Shown one piece after another: positions 1 to 5,320 of a stretch of DNA of 12,946 nt (position 1 is its first letter; each line of letters begins with the position of its first letter). The notes under the pieces were generated by a model. That model ran no database searches. It saw only the letters and a list, made by a program, of their open reading frames with translations, and had not been told where the DNA came from. This stretch comes from Candidatus Moranbacteria bacterium GW2011_GWE2_36_40 (GTDB taxonomy: Bacteria; Patescibacteriota; Minisyncoccia; Moranbacterales; GWC2-37-73): contig LBRX01000048.1 of NCBI GenBank assembly GCA_000991645.1, forward strand, positions 1 to 12,946. Direction: 5' to 3'. The translations under genes were made by a program, and so were the position numbers.

Positions 1-36
1 ATACTATCCGCAATCTAAGCGAGTGGCCCTCTTTCG

Positions 37-93
37 GGGGTCATTCTGCATTAGAAACCGAAACACGTTTGAGGGGTCATTCTGTATTGGACA
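37..93. repeat. Two direct repeats, possible IS21-type element end
   Basis: GGGGTCATTCTGCATTAGA (37-55) recurs as GGGGTCATTCTGTATTGGA (73-91), 36 bp apart, with two mismatches. Multiple terminal direct repeats of the form GGGTCA-TTxT-ATTGG are typical of the ends of IS21-family (IstA/IstB) insertion sequences, and the outer copy is followed by CA at 92-93, which would suit a TG...CA element end. The transposase genes would lie upstream of the window, so the assignment rests on resemblance only. Two copies at this spacing are not a CRISPR array. Confidence 0.4.
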
Positions 94-103
94 AGACTAG
101 CCC

Positions 104-132
104 TTGCTTTTTTATTGATTTGGGTGTATACT
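104..132 (+). promoter_or_regulatory. Sigma70-type promoter of the lysozyme-like gene
   Basis: TTGCTT (104-109), a 17-bp spacer and TATACT (127-132) give a good vegetative-type promoter; transcription should begin near 139. It lies just outside the possible IS end at 93 and reads into the hairpin at 156-179 and then the gene starting near 261. Confidence 0.6.
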
Positions 133-155
133 AGATATATTGAAATAGATAGAGT

Positions 156-179
156 AAAAACGGGTGAAAGCCCGTTTTT
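156..179 (+). promoter_or_regulatory. Leader hairpin with T-tract (attenuator-like)
   Basis: AAAAACGGG (156-164), loop TGAAAG and CCCGTTTTT (171-179) form a perfect 9-bp stem ending in a T-run, about 17 nt after the predicted transcription start. Its shape is that of an intrinsic terminator, but it lies between promoter and gene, so premature termination or 5'-end protection is inferred. The core GGGTGAAAGCC recurs at 8232-8242 in the leader of another gene. Confidence 0.5.
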
Positions 180-260
180 GCTTATTTTTTTCAAAAAAAT
201 AGCCCAAACAAGCCATTTTCCCCATAATAAGTTTGCTGGTCAATGGTTTGGGCAAAAAAT

Positions 261-926
261 ATGAACAAAAAAAATAATAAAAAAACTATCACTCACAAGC
301 GACAGCCAAAAGTCGCAAATAAGCCAAAAAACAGAAATGCTGTCTTTTTGACGCTGGGAAACATAGATCCGAAACACGGTAGAATTTTGACGTTAATTGT
401 AAGCATTGTTTTTGTGACTACCTTCATGACAATGAGCCAAGCCATTGAAAAGGTTGAACTTAGCCATGAAACAATTCCTATAAAAATAGTTAAGCCAACT
501 GCGTTTGAAAAAGAAATAAAGGAAATGGTTGAAGGTTATCCAATTGAAAAGATGACTCCATATATTTTGCAACAAGAACCAAAAACTGCGGCTTTTCTTG
601 TCGCAATTGCAAAAAAGGAAAGTGCATGGGGAAAACGTCATCCAGTTTTGGCTGGTCAGGATTGTTATAATTATTGGGGATTTCGTTTGAAAGCTGAAAG
701 AATGGGTAGTGGCGGACACACTTGTTTTGACTCTCCACAGCAAGCAGTTTCTGTTATTGCTCAGCGTATTGATGAATTGGTAAAAGAAGAAAAAATTGAA
801 ACGCCTAGTGATATGGTTATTTGGAAATGTGGTTATGGTTGTCAGGATCAAGTAAAAACAGTAGCTGAAAAAAAATGGATTAGCGATGTGGACTTATACT
901 ACAGTAAACTTGAAGCTTATTTATAA
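261..926 (+). CDS. Membrane-anchored lysozyme/glucosaminidase-like protein
   Basis: Predicted 221-aa protein with a Lys/Asn-rich cytoplasmic N-terminus (1-27), one membrane helix (about 42-60) and an extracytoplasmic domain. Residues 108-175 contain an AKKESAWGK stretch with a candidate catalytic Glu (E120), an NYWG motif (137-140) and a downstream helical part, resembling lysozyme-superfamily domains of the glucosaminidase type that cleave peptidoglycan glycan strands. Cys135, Cys155, Cys190 and Cys194 could form disulfides outside the membrane. A start 18 nt upstream (ATG at 243) is in frame; neither has a clear Shine-Dalgarno, and I prefer 261 because it gives a typical MNKK start. It is the only gene of its unit, between the promoter at 104-132 and the terminator at 1009-1048. 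A cell-wall remodelling role is inferred; hydrolase activity is not certain. Confidence 0.6.
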   Translation: MNKKNNKKTITHKRQPKVANKPKNRNAVFLTLGNIDPKHGRILTLIVSIVFVTTFMTMSQAIEKVELSHETIPIKIVKPTAFEKEIKEMVEGYPIEKMTPYILQQEPKTAAFLVAIAKKESAWGKRHPVLAGQDCYNYWGFRLKAERMGSGGHTCFDSPQQAVSVIAQRIDELVKEEKIETPSDMVIWKCGYGCQDQVKTVAEKKWISDVDLYYSKLEAYL

Positions 927-950
927 AAATTGGTAATTTAAATAGAGAAG

Positions 951-989
951 CACCCCGGTGAAATATTGTAAACAATTTCACGGGGTAAA
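951..989. repeat. Palindromic repeat, intergenic copy
   Basis: CCCCGGTGAAAT (954-965) is the near reverse complement of ATTTCACGGGG (975-985), with one bulged G. The right arm CAATTTCACGGGGTAAA (973-989) is repeated exactly inside the dus gene at 2452-2468, where a matching left arm also occurs. No T-run follows on the plus strand, so it is not an ordinary terminator for the upstream gene. I read it as one member of a small palindromic repeat family. Confidence 0.6.
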
Positions 990-1008
990 AAACAAAAACA
1001 AAAAAATT

Positions 1009-1048
1009 GGTGTGCGCTTTCAATTAGCGACACCTTTTTTGTTTTTTT
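1009..1048 (+). terminator. Intrinsic terminator after lysozyme-like gene
   Basis: GGTGTGCGCT (1009-1018) pairs with AGCGACACC (1026-1034) with one bulged G, followed by a T-rich run (1035-1048). A-rich flanks on the other side could make it bidirectional. It ends about 10 bp before the next start codon. Confidence 0.7.
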
Positions 1049-1058
1049 AAAATATGCT

Positions 1059-1472
1059 ATGATGGAAAAACGTTGTAATAAGTTAAACAAAAAACAGATG
1101 CAAAACATTCAAGAAGTTTTCAATCACATTCGTGAAATGAAAAAAGAACAAAAAGATTTACGTGATATGTATAAAGATGCTTTGGTGCAGGCTGATGAGT
1201 ATGAAGAAATTGTAGAAGAAATCAAAGTTTTGCGAGAAAAAAAGCAAGCCATTGAGGCTCGCATTCAATTGCAACTTGGTCGTGCGTATGAAAAACTTGA
1301 AGATTTAAAGCATGATGTGGAAACAGAAAAAGAAATGATGAACGACATTGCACTTTCAACATTGATGAAAGGTGAAACGGTGGTGGTGAAGGATGAATGG
1401 GACAATGAATACGAACCAGCTTGGAAGGTAGCTTTCAAAAAAGCTAATGGGGGAACAACAACAGGGGAATAA
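1059..1472 (+). CDS. Small coiled-coil protein, unrecognised
   Basis: A 137-aa, strongly charged protein that I do not recognise. Residues 10-110 are almost continuous helix-forming sequence with heptad-like hydrophobic spacing (long Glu/Lys stretches, few Gly or Pro), which suggests a coiled coil; the last 25 residues (VVVKDEWDNEYEPAW region) look like a short folded tail. No signal peptide or membrane segment is seen. The start is uncertain: there are tandem ATGs at 1059 and 1062, a -10-like TATGAT overlaps them (1058-1063), and another in-frame ATG lies at 1098. If the -10-like box is real, the 1098 start would be favoured. The gene stands alone between the terminators at 1009-1048 and 1523-1551. 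Confidence 0.6.
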   Translation: MMEKRCNKLNKKQMQNIQEVFNHIREMKKEQKDLRDMYKDALVQADEYEEIVEEIKVLREKKQAIEARIQLQLGRAYEKLEDLKHDVETEKEMMNDIALSTLMKGETVVVKDEWDNEYEPAWKVAFKKANGGTTTGE

Positions 1473-1482
1473 GAGGGCAGGG

Positions 1483-1510
1483 ATTAGGTGGTAGGAATTA
1501 GGTTGTAGGA
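1483..1510. repeat. Tandem 14-bp duplication
   Basis: ATTAGGTGGTAGGA (1483-1496) is followed immediately by ATTAGGTTGTAGGA (1497-1510), with one mismatch. It lies in the 3' untranslated stretch between the coiled-coil gene and its terminator. No function is evident. Confidence 0.6.
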
Positions 1511-1522
1511 AAATGCGAAATA

Positions 1523-1551
1523 CAAAATACCAGCCAATCGCTGGTATTTTG
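1523..1551. terminator. Strong intrinsic terminator, bidirectional shape
   Basis: CAAAATACCAGC (1523-1534) and GCTGGTATTTTG (1540-1551) form a perfect 12-bp stem with a 5-nt loop. The arms end in A- and T-rich runs, so it could act on either strand. It separates the coiled-coil gene from dus. Confidence 0.8.
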
Positions 1552-1581
1552 TTTGCATAAAAAATGCAATTCCTGCTAGAG

Positions 1582-1587
1582 TATAAT
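1582..1587 (+). promoter_or_regulatory. -10 box of dus, probably leaderless
   Basis: TATAAT at 1582-1587 ends only 3 bp before the ATG at 1591. No good -35 is seen at 16-18 bp. Placement suggests a leaderless or nearly leaderless transcript beginning at the start codon, which also argues against the upstream ATG at 1564. Confidence 0.5.
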
Positions 1588-1590
1588 TAT

Positions 1591-2610
1591 ATGAAGAATA
1601 ATTTTTGGGAAAAATTAGCAGCACAAAAAGGGCCGTTTTTTGTGTTGGCACCGATGGCTGATGTTACTGATTTGGCGCAGAGGCAGATGCTTGTTAAATA
1701 TGGAAAACCAGATGTTCTTTATACTGAATTCGTCAGTGCTGATGGATTGGCGAGTGAAAAAGGGCGAGAAGTTTTGATTAAAGATTTACGTTTTAATAAA
1801 AATGAACATCCAATTGTGGCACAGATCTTCGGAGCAAAACCGGAAAATATTAAAAAAGCCGCTATGCTTGTGCGAGAATTGGGATTTGATGGAGTTGATA
1901 TAAACATGGGATGTCCCGATAAGGCGATTATTAAGCAGGGTGCTGGATCGGCACTTATGAAAAATCCAACACTGGCTTGTGAGATTATTCGAGCTGCCAA
2001 AGAAGGAGCAGGCGAGATGCCTGTGTCAGTAAAAACGCGTATTGGTTTTTCAAAAAATGAAATTGAAACTTGGCTGCCCGAACTTTTGGCAGAAAAACCT
2101 GCCGCAATTACAATTCATGGACGCACAAAAAAAGAGATGTCGGAAGTTCCCGCGCATTGGGATGTGATTGCCCGTGCCAAGGAAATTGCAAAGGGAAGTG
2201 GGGTTTTGATTATTGGTAATGGCGATGTTCAGAGCTTGGAAGATGGGAATAAAAAAGCCAAGCAGTCAGACGTGGATGGTGTGATGGTTGGCCGTGCGAT
2301 TTTTGGAAATCCTTGGTTTTTTAATTCTAAAATTAAAATCGAGGATATTTCACTTGAAGAGAGATTCGCAGTGATGATTGAACATACTAAGCTTTTTGAA
2401 AAAGACCTGATGGGTATCAACCCCATGAAATCCGCCGTAGGCGGTGCAGAGCAATTTCACGGGGTAAAGGGTTATCATGTTATGAAAAAGCATTTCAAAG
2501 CTTATGTTAGCGGCTTTGATGGTGCCAAAGAACTTCGCGCCAAGTTGATGGAAACAGAAAACAGCAGGGAAGTTGAGGGAATTATTAAAGAATATTTTCT
2601 CAAAAAATAA
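1591..2610 (+). CDS. dus: tRNA-dihydrouridine synthase
   Basis: Predicted 339-aa FMN-dependent enzyme that reduces uridine to dihydrouridine in the tRNA D-loop region. Family marks are clear: the FMN-binding LAPMADVTD start (19-27), catalytic Cys108 in MGCPD, Lys148 and His176 (IHGRT) as flavin-phosphate and substrate contacts, GNGD (209-212) and GRAIFGNPW (234-242), then the helical C-terminal domain (about 255-339). I chose ATG 1591 because the -10 box lies directly before it; ATG 1564 would add nine residues. Odd feature: residues about 275-294, between LFEK and YHVMKKHFK, are encoded by a palindromic repeat (2419-2468) and look like an in-frame insertion in the C-terminal helical domain. 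The reading frame stays open, so the enzyme is probably functional. Which dus subgroup it belongs to is not determined. Confidence 0.93.
   Translation: MKNNFWEKLAAQKGPFFVLAPMADVTDLAQRQMLVKYGKPDVLYTEFVSADGLASEKGREVLIKDLRFNKNEHPIVAQIFGAKPENIKKAAMLVRELGFDGVDINMGCPDKAIIKQGAGSALMKNPTLACEIIRAAKEGAGEMPVSVKTRIGFSKNEIETWLPELLAEKPAAITIHGRTKKEMSEVPAHWDVIARAKEIAKGSGVLIIGNGDVQSLEDGNKKAKQSDVDGVMVGRAIFGNPWFFNSKIKIEDISLEERFAVMIEHTKLFEKDLMGINPMKSAVGGAEQFHGVKGYHVMKKHFKAYVSGFDGAKELRAKLMETENSREVEGIIKEYFLKK
2419..2468. repeat. Palindromic repeat inside dus, in frame
   Basis: AACCCCATGAAAT (2419-2431) faces CAATTTCACGGGGTAAA (2452-2468), whose first 17 bases equal the intergenic repeat at 973-989. Inside lies a second perfect palindrome, CCGCC-GTA-GGCGG (2432-2444). 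The block is translated as part of Dus (about residues 277-293) without stop codons. The overall form recalls palindromic elements that insert into reading frames in Rickettsia, but relation to those is not claimed. Confidence 0.65.
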
Positions 2611-2631
2611 TCAATACAACCCACTCACTGT

Positions 2632-2647
2632 TCATTATTCATAATGA
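2632..2647. promoter_or_regulatory. Inverted repeat upstream of PaaX/Cas2-like gene
   Basis: TCATTAT-TC-ATAATGA is a perfect 7-bp inverted repeat with a 2-bp centre, 27 bp upstream of the -35 box at 2674. It could be an operator half-site pair; AT-rich symmetry by chance is possible. Confidence 0.3.
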
Positions 2648-2650
2648 TTG

Positions 2651-2677
2651 CAAATTAGTGCATATGCATGTATTTGA
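2651..2677. repeat. 27-bp direct repeat, copy 1 (overlaps promoter)
   Basis: The 27 bp match 3418-3444 with a single mismatch (T2673 versus A3440). The core is the perfect palindrome TGCATATGCA (2659-2668). The right end overlaps the -35 hexamer of the downstream gene, so an operator role is plausible. The two copies bracket the PaaX/Cas2-like gene. Confidence 0.75.
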
Positions 2678-2715
2678 TTACAATACTAAAAAGGGGTATA
2701 ATAAAGGGATATAAT
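2674..2715 (+). promoter_or_regulatory. Promoter of PaaX/Cas2-like gene
   Basis: TTGATT (2674-2679), 17 bp and TATAAT (2697-2702) form a strong promoter; a second TATAAT lies at 2710-2715, leaving a leader of roughly 20 nt before ATG 2744. No Shine-Dalgarno is present. The -35 is partly inside the 27-bp direct repeat. Confidence 0.65.
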
Positions 2716-2743
2716 ATTTTTGTGAGTTAAAAAATATACAAAA

Positions 2744-3376
2744 ATGAAAATCAAAGAAAATAAAAAAAATAAAGAAAATAAAAATGTAATAAAAAGCTCA
2801 ATTGAAAAGTTTTTGAATTCTGATAGCAAGAAAGTCACTGCTGCGAAATTTTTATTAATGACGCTAGCATTGGGCGGTATTGTGTTTGCTGGTGCGCTTG
2901 CTCCTGGGCTAGCGATGATGATGGATGATCCTCGTAAAAAAAGGCGTTATCCAAAAAGAAAAACGCAGCAGGTTTTCAGTATGCTTAAGCACAGAAAGCT
3001 TATTAAGGTAATTAAGGAAAAGGACGGTTCGGTTAGAGTAGAACTTACAAATAAAGGAAAAAAACGAGTGCGAGAGTTTTGTTTTGATTCTCTTGTGATT
3101 GAAAAAGCCAAAAAGTGGGACGGGAAGTGGAGAATTTTGATGTTTGATATTCCAACTAAGCCAAAAATATACAACAACGCTCGCAATGCATTGCGAGATA
3201 AAATAAAAGAATTAGGTTTTGTGCAAATGCAGAAAAGTGTGTGGGTTTATCCTTATGAATGTGAGGATGAAATCCTATTTTTGGCAGAAACATATTCTGT
3301 TGAAAAGTTTATTGATATGCTAGTTGCCGAAAGAGTTATGCATGAGGAAAAATTTAAAAAGAAATTTAAGCTTTAA
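2744..3376 (+). CDS. Membrane-anchored PaaX/Cas2-like protein
   Basis: Predicted 210-aa protein. Order: Lys/Asn-rich N-terminus (1-30), one hydrophobic helix (about 33-58), a basic linker (DPRKKRRYPKRK, 62-73), a winged-helix-like segment (about 74-112, ending in the VELTNKGKKRVREF wing) and a Cas2-like ferredoxin fold (about 126-205: KWRILMFDIPTKPK, then LRDKIKELGFVQMQKSVWVYP). The last two parts match the middle and C-terminal arrangement of PaaX-type repressors, whose central domain is Cas2-like; in CPR genomes such genes are sometimes labelled Cas2. No cas genes or CRISPR array are nearby, so a CRISPR role is not supported. The membrane helix would tether a DNA- or RNA-binding module to the membrane. 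Direct repeats before and after it, one across its promoter, suggest autoregulation or past mobility. Confidence 0.7.
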   Translation: MKIKENKKNKENKNVIKSSIEKFLNSDSKKVTAAKFLLMTLALGGIVFAGALAPGLAMMMDDPRKKRRYPKRKTQQVFSMLKHRKLIKVIKEKDGSVRVELTNKGKKRVREFCFDSLVIEKAKKWDGKWRILMFDIPTKPKIYNNARNALRDKIKELGFVQMQKSVWVYPYECEDEILFLAETYSVEKFIDMLVAERVMHEEKFKKKFKL

Positions 3377-3417
3377 ACTGAACTTTTGGATAATACCCAA
3401 TCTTTTATAAGTGTTTA

Positions 3418-3444
3418 CAAATTAGTGCATATGCATGTAATTGA
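3418..3444. repeat. 27-bp direct repeat, copy 2
   Basis: Matches 2651-2677 at 26 of 27 positions, including the palindrome TGCATATGCA (3426-3435). It lies between two convergent genes, where no promoter is expected, and TTGA at its right end has no matching -10 box. This makes a pure promoter-operator explanation of the pair less simple. Confidence 0.75.
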
Positions 3445-3483
3445 AAACATTTATAAATTTGGCGTGGGTAGTGTGTTGCTGGG

Positions 3484-4224
3484 TTATTTGTTTTGAAAAA
3501 CTTCTTTTGTCTCCCAAAGAATTTCGAAAATTGATTTGAAGATATCCACCATAGCAGGCACTTCAACGACAATCGCCAAGGATTGGATGCTTGGTCCTAC
3601 AATTAAGATTTTGTCATCGTAGATATCGATAGTACTTTTGAATTTGTACTGTTTTGGTAGGTATTTGAATTCGCGCTTGAGTGTTGGATCAGTTGGGTTC
3701 ACCTTGATGGAGTCACCAGAAAGAATTAATCTTGTTCTGATATTATTTTTTGCTCTTCTTTTTCTAAAATTGATAAAAAAGTCATCATCAATAGCTGACC
3801 AATTGGCTGTGCTACCAACGGCACAATATTCTTTGTTTTTGTATTCATCCAAGATTTGTTCATAAAATTGCTTTAGCTCATCTTTTGTTTCAATAAAACG
3901 CAAGCCAAAAACATCGGCTTGTTTTTTTTCAATCGATTCTAATTTTGGAATTAGGTCACTTAGAGCCTCGAGCTTCTTTTCGAAGATACTCTTTAGCTTT
4001 TTTGGTTTCACGGGTTGGTAATATCGAGTATTTGAATGGAAATATAGCGAAGCAATGCCCTTGTGGGTTAAAGATCGCAAAATAGGGTAGGCGGTCGTCC
4101 TTTTGATTCCCATTTCTTTGGCGATTGCACTGGCATGAGAGCCTCCAAGTTTCAATAGTGCCACATAGGCTGAGGATTCCTGCTCATTCAAGCCGAGATC
4201 TTTTAATGTGTCTGAAAAGCTCAT
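3484..4224 (-). CDS. TrmB-like transcriptional regulator
   Basis: Predicted 246-aa regulator. Residues 4-72 form a winged helix-turn-helix of the TrmB type (GLNEQESSAYVALLKLG, then AIAKEMGIKRTTAYPILRSL as recognition part, and a wing up to YYQPVKP); 73-103 is a coiled-coil dimerisation segment; 108-246 resembles the phospholipase-D-like effector domain (FVETKDELKQFYEQIL-type start, DDDFFINFRKRRAKNNI, DIYDDKILIVGP). In TrmB relatives this domain senses a small ligand, often a sugar; here the ligand is unknown. I chose ATG at 4224; a TTG at 4239 would add five residues. It is read from a strong minus promoter (4271-4299) set back to back with the promoter of the 4482 gene, so autoregulation and control of that gene are likely. 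Confidence 0.82.
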   Translation of the reverse strand: MSFSDTLKDLGLNEQESSAYVALLKLGGSHASAIAKEMGIKRTTAYPILRSLTHKGIASLYFHSNTRYYQPVKPKKLKSIFEKKLEALSDLIPKLESIEKKQADVFGLRFIETKDELKQFYEQILDEYKNKEYCAVGSTANWSAIDDDFFINFRKRRAKNNIRTRLILSGDSIKVNPTDPTLKREFKYLPKQYKFKSTIDIYDDKILIVGPSIQSLAIVVEVPAMVDIFKSIFEILWETKEVFQNK

Positions 4225-4270
4225 ATTTTTGTATGTCAAAAATTATCAACACTAAACTAATAATATACTA

Positions 4271-4299
4271 ATTATAGCTTATATAAAACAAAAAGTCAA
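4271..4299 (-). promoter_or_regulatory. Promoter of TrmB-like gene
   Basis: On the minus strand TTGACT (4299-4294), a 17-bp spacer and TATAAT (4276-4271). The leader is about 40 nt and has no clear Shine-Dalgarno. Its -35 is 20 bp from the -35 of the opposite promoter. Confidence 0.75.
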
Positions 4300-4319
4300 G
4301 TAAAAGATGTGAAGTATTA

Positions 4320-4348
4320 TTGACTATTTTGTAAATTTGCTGTATACT
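4320..4348 (+). promoter_or_regulatory. Divergent promoter of the 4482 gene
   Basis: TTGACT (4320-4325), 17 bp, TATACT (4343-4348); start of transcription near 4355. The -35 boxes of the two divergent promoters are mirror images (AGTCAA-N20-TTGACT), a compact region where one regulator could govern both. Confidence 0.75.
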
Positions 4349-4353
4349 AAGCT

Positions 4354-4385
4354 GTTAAGATGAATTAGCAAAAAACAGTCTTAAC
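4354..4385 (+). promoter_or_regulatory. Hairpin at the 5' end of the 4482 transcript
   Basis: GTTAAGA (4354-4360) and TCTTAAC (4379-4385) form a 7-bp stem that begins at or next to the predicted +1. No T-run follows, so 5'-end stabilisation or a regulatory structure is more likely than termination. The remaining leader up to 4481 is about 100 nt. Confidence 0.45.
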
Positions 4386-4481
4386 AAGAGTTCTTTCAAA
4401 ATCACCTCAAATAGATCTCACAATGACACGGACTACTGCCAAGGCGTAGACGATTACAGAATGTGGGAACGGAGTTCTTTT

Positions 4482-4810
4482 ATGGGAAAGCTACCTAATG
4501 CATGTTTTCTTTACACGTTGAATGAGGATGGAACATTATTGCACTCTCGCTTTTTAGATCCTAAGGAAAATTGCATAACCGCGTTTAATGAGTATGCTGA
4601 GGATATTTCAATCAAATATGGATGGAAAAAATCCCCAATATTTATCTTTTGCGCTTTAAAAACAAAAACGATAAGAGAATCTTTAAAAATTTTCTCAAGT
4701 ATAATGACTTAATGGATGGTAAAGTTAATGAACTTATCTCGCTTCTTTTCCTTAGTGGTATTGAGGCAGGGATTAAACTTGGAAAAAATTTTAAAAGAAA
4801 TTTTTCATAA
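4482..4810 (+). pseudogene. Small unrecognised gene with apparent -1 frameshift at A6
   Basis: Translation starts at ATG 4482, seven bases after GGAG (4471-4474). The first 50 codons read well (MGKLPNACFLYTLNEDG... to IKYGWKK). At the six-A run 4626-4631 the coding character moves to the -1 frame: the zero frame runs to a stop at 4710 with shadow-like sequence, while the -1 frame continues for 59 residues (IPNIYLLRFKNKND... to KNFKRNFS) and stops at 4808-4810, directly before a terminator. Joined, they give about 109 residues, with an amphipathic C-terminal half. Options: sequencing or assembly error in the run, a real broken gene, programmed slippage, or two overlapping genes (an ATG at 4622 opens the second frame but lacks a Shine-Dalgarno). 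Family unknown. It is divergent to the TrmB-like regulator. Confidence 0.5.
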
Positions 4811-4818
4811 CCGAATCT

Positions 4819-4847
4819 GACCCTTTCACTAAAAGGGTCTTTTTTTA
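4819..4847 (+). terminator. Intrinsic terminator after the 4482 gene
   Basis: GACCCTTT, loop TCACTA, AAAGGGTC and a T-run form a perfect 8-bp stem immediately after the stop codon at 4810. Its position fits the -1 frame stop rather than the zero-frame stop at 4710. Confidence 0.8.
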
Positions 4848-4863
4848 TTTTTTAAAAATGATG

Positions 4864-4869
4864 TATAAT
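4864..4869 (+). promoter_or_regulatory. -10 box of the holin-like gene
   Basis: TATAAT at 4864-4869, preceded by TG. No good -35 is seen because the region 17 bp upstream is the T-run of the terminator. Leader of about 30 nt without Shine-Dalgarno. Confidence 0.45.
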
Positions 4870-4905
4870 TTAAAGATAATAATTTTATAAGAATATAAAA
4901 ACAGT

Positions 4906-5274
4906 ATGAGAATTTTGCTTCATTGGTTTTTACGAGCGTTGGCGATTATGATTACGGCATATTTGTTGCCGGGAATAATACTCAAAAGTTTTTTTGTGGC
5001 GTTGATTGTGGCTGTGGTGTTGGGACTTTTTAATACTGTCTTAAAGCCTATTTTAATAATTCTTACTTTGCCAATAACAATTTTGACATTGGGACTTTTT
5101 ACTTTGGTTATTAATGCTGGGATGATAATGCTGACTAGCAAAATTGTTGATGGTTTTTATGTGCAAAATTTTTGGTGGGCACTTTTGTTTAGTTTAATTC
5201 TTTCCTTGGTTAATGCGATTTTGCATTCTATTGAACCAAGTAAAAATCATCCTTCTTCAAGAAGCGAAGAGTAA
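4906..5274 (+). CDS. YvlD/phage holin IV-like four-helix membrane protein
   Basis: Predicted 122-aa integral membrane protein with four hydrophobic helices (about 5-24, 27-48, 50-78, 86-108) and a short hydrophilic tail. The pattern LHWFLRALAIMITAYLLPG, a GLFNTVLKPIL loop, then ILTLPITILTLGLF and SLVNAILH is typical of the YvlD / 'mycobacterial-type phage holin IV' family (PF04020). Despite the family name, these proteins are widespread chromosomal genes, sometimes linked to envelope stress; nothing here suggests a prophage. Lone gene after the terminator at 4819-4847, convergent with obg through the shared terminator at 5321-5354. Confidence 0.85.
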   Translation: MRILLHWFLRALAIMITAYLLPGIILKSFFVALIVAVVLGLFNTVLKPILIILTLPITILTLGLFTLVINAGMIMLTSKIVDGFYVQNFWWALLFSLILSLVNAILHSIEPSKNHPSSRSEE

Positions 5275-5320
5275 AGTGTTTTTTGCCTACGCACTTCGCG
5301 AGGTGCAAAAAATACAAAAT

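Noticed and set aside
393..851. Long minus-strand open frame opposite the lysozyme-like gene
   Set aside because: It is the complement of a well-supported gene, with Phe/Asn-rich low-complexity translation and no start signals.
2744..3376. CRISPR-Cas locus suggested by the Cas2-like domain
   Set aside because: No repeat-spacer array and no other cas gene is present; the domain is better explained by PaaX-type architecture.
3638..3865. Plus-strand open frame within the TrmB-like gene
   Set aside because: Antisense to the well-supported regulator; no promoter or Shine-Dalgarno.
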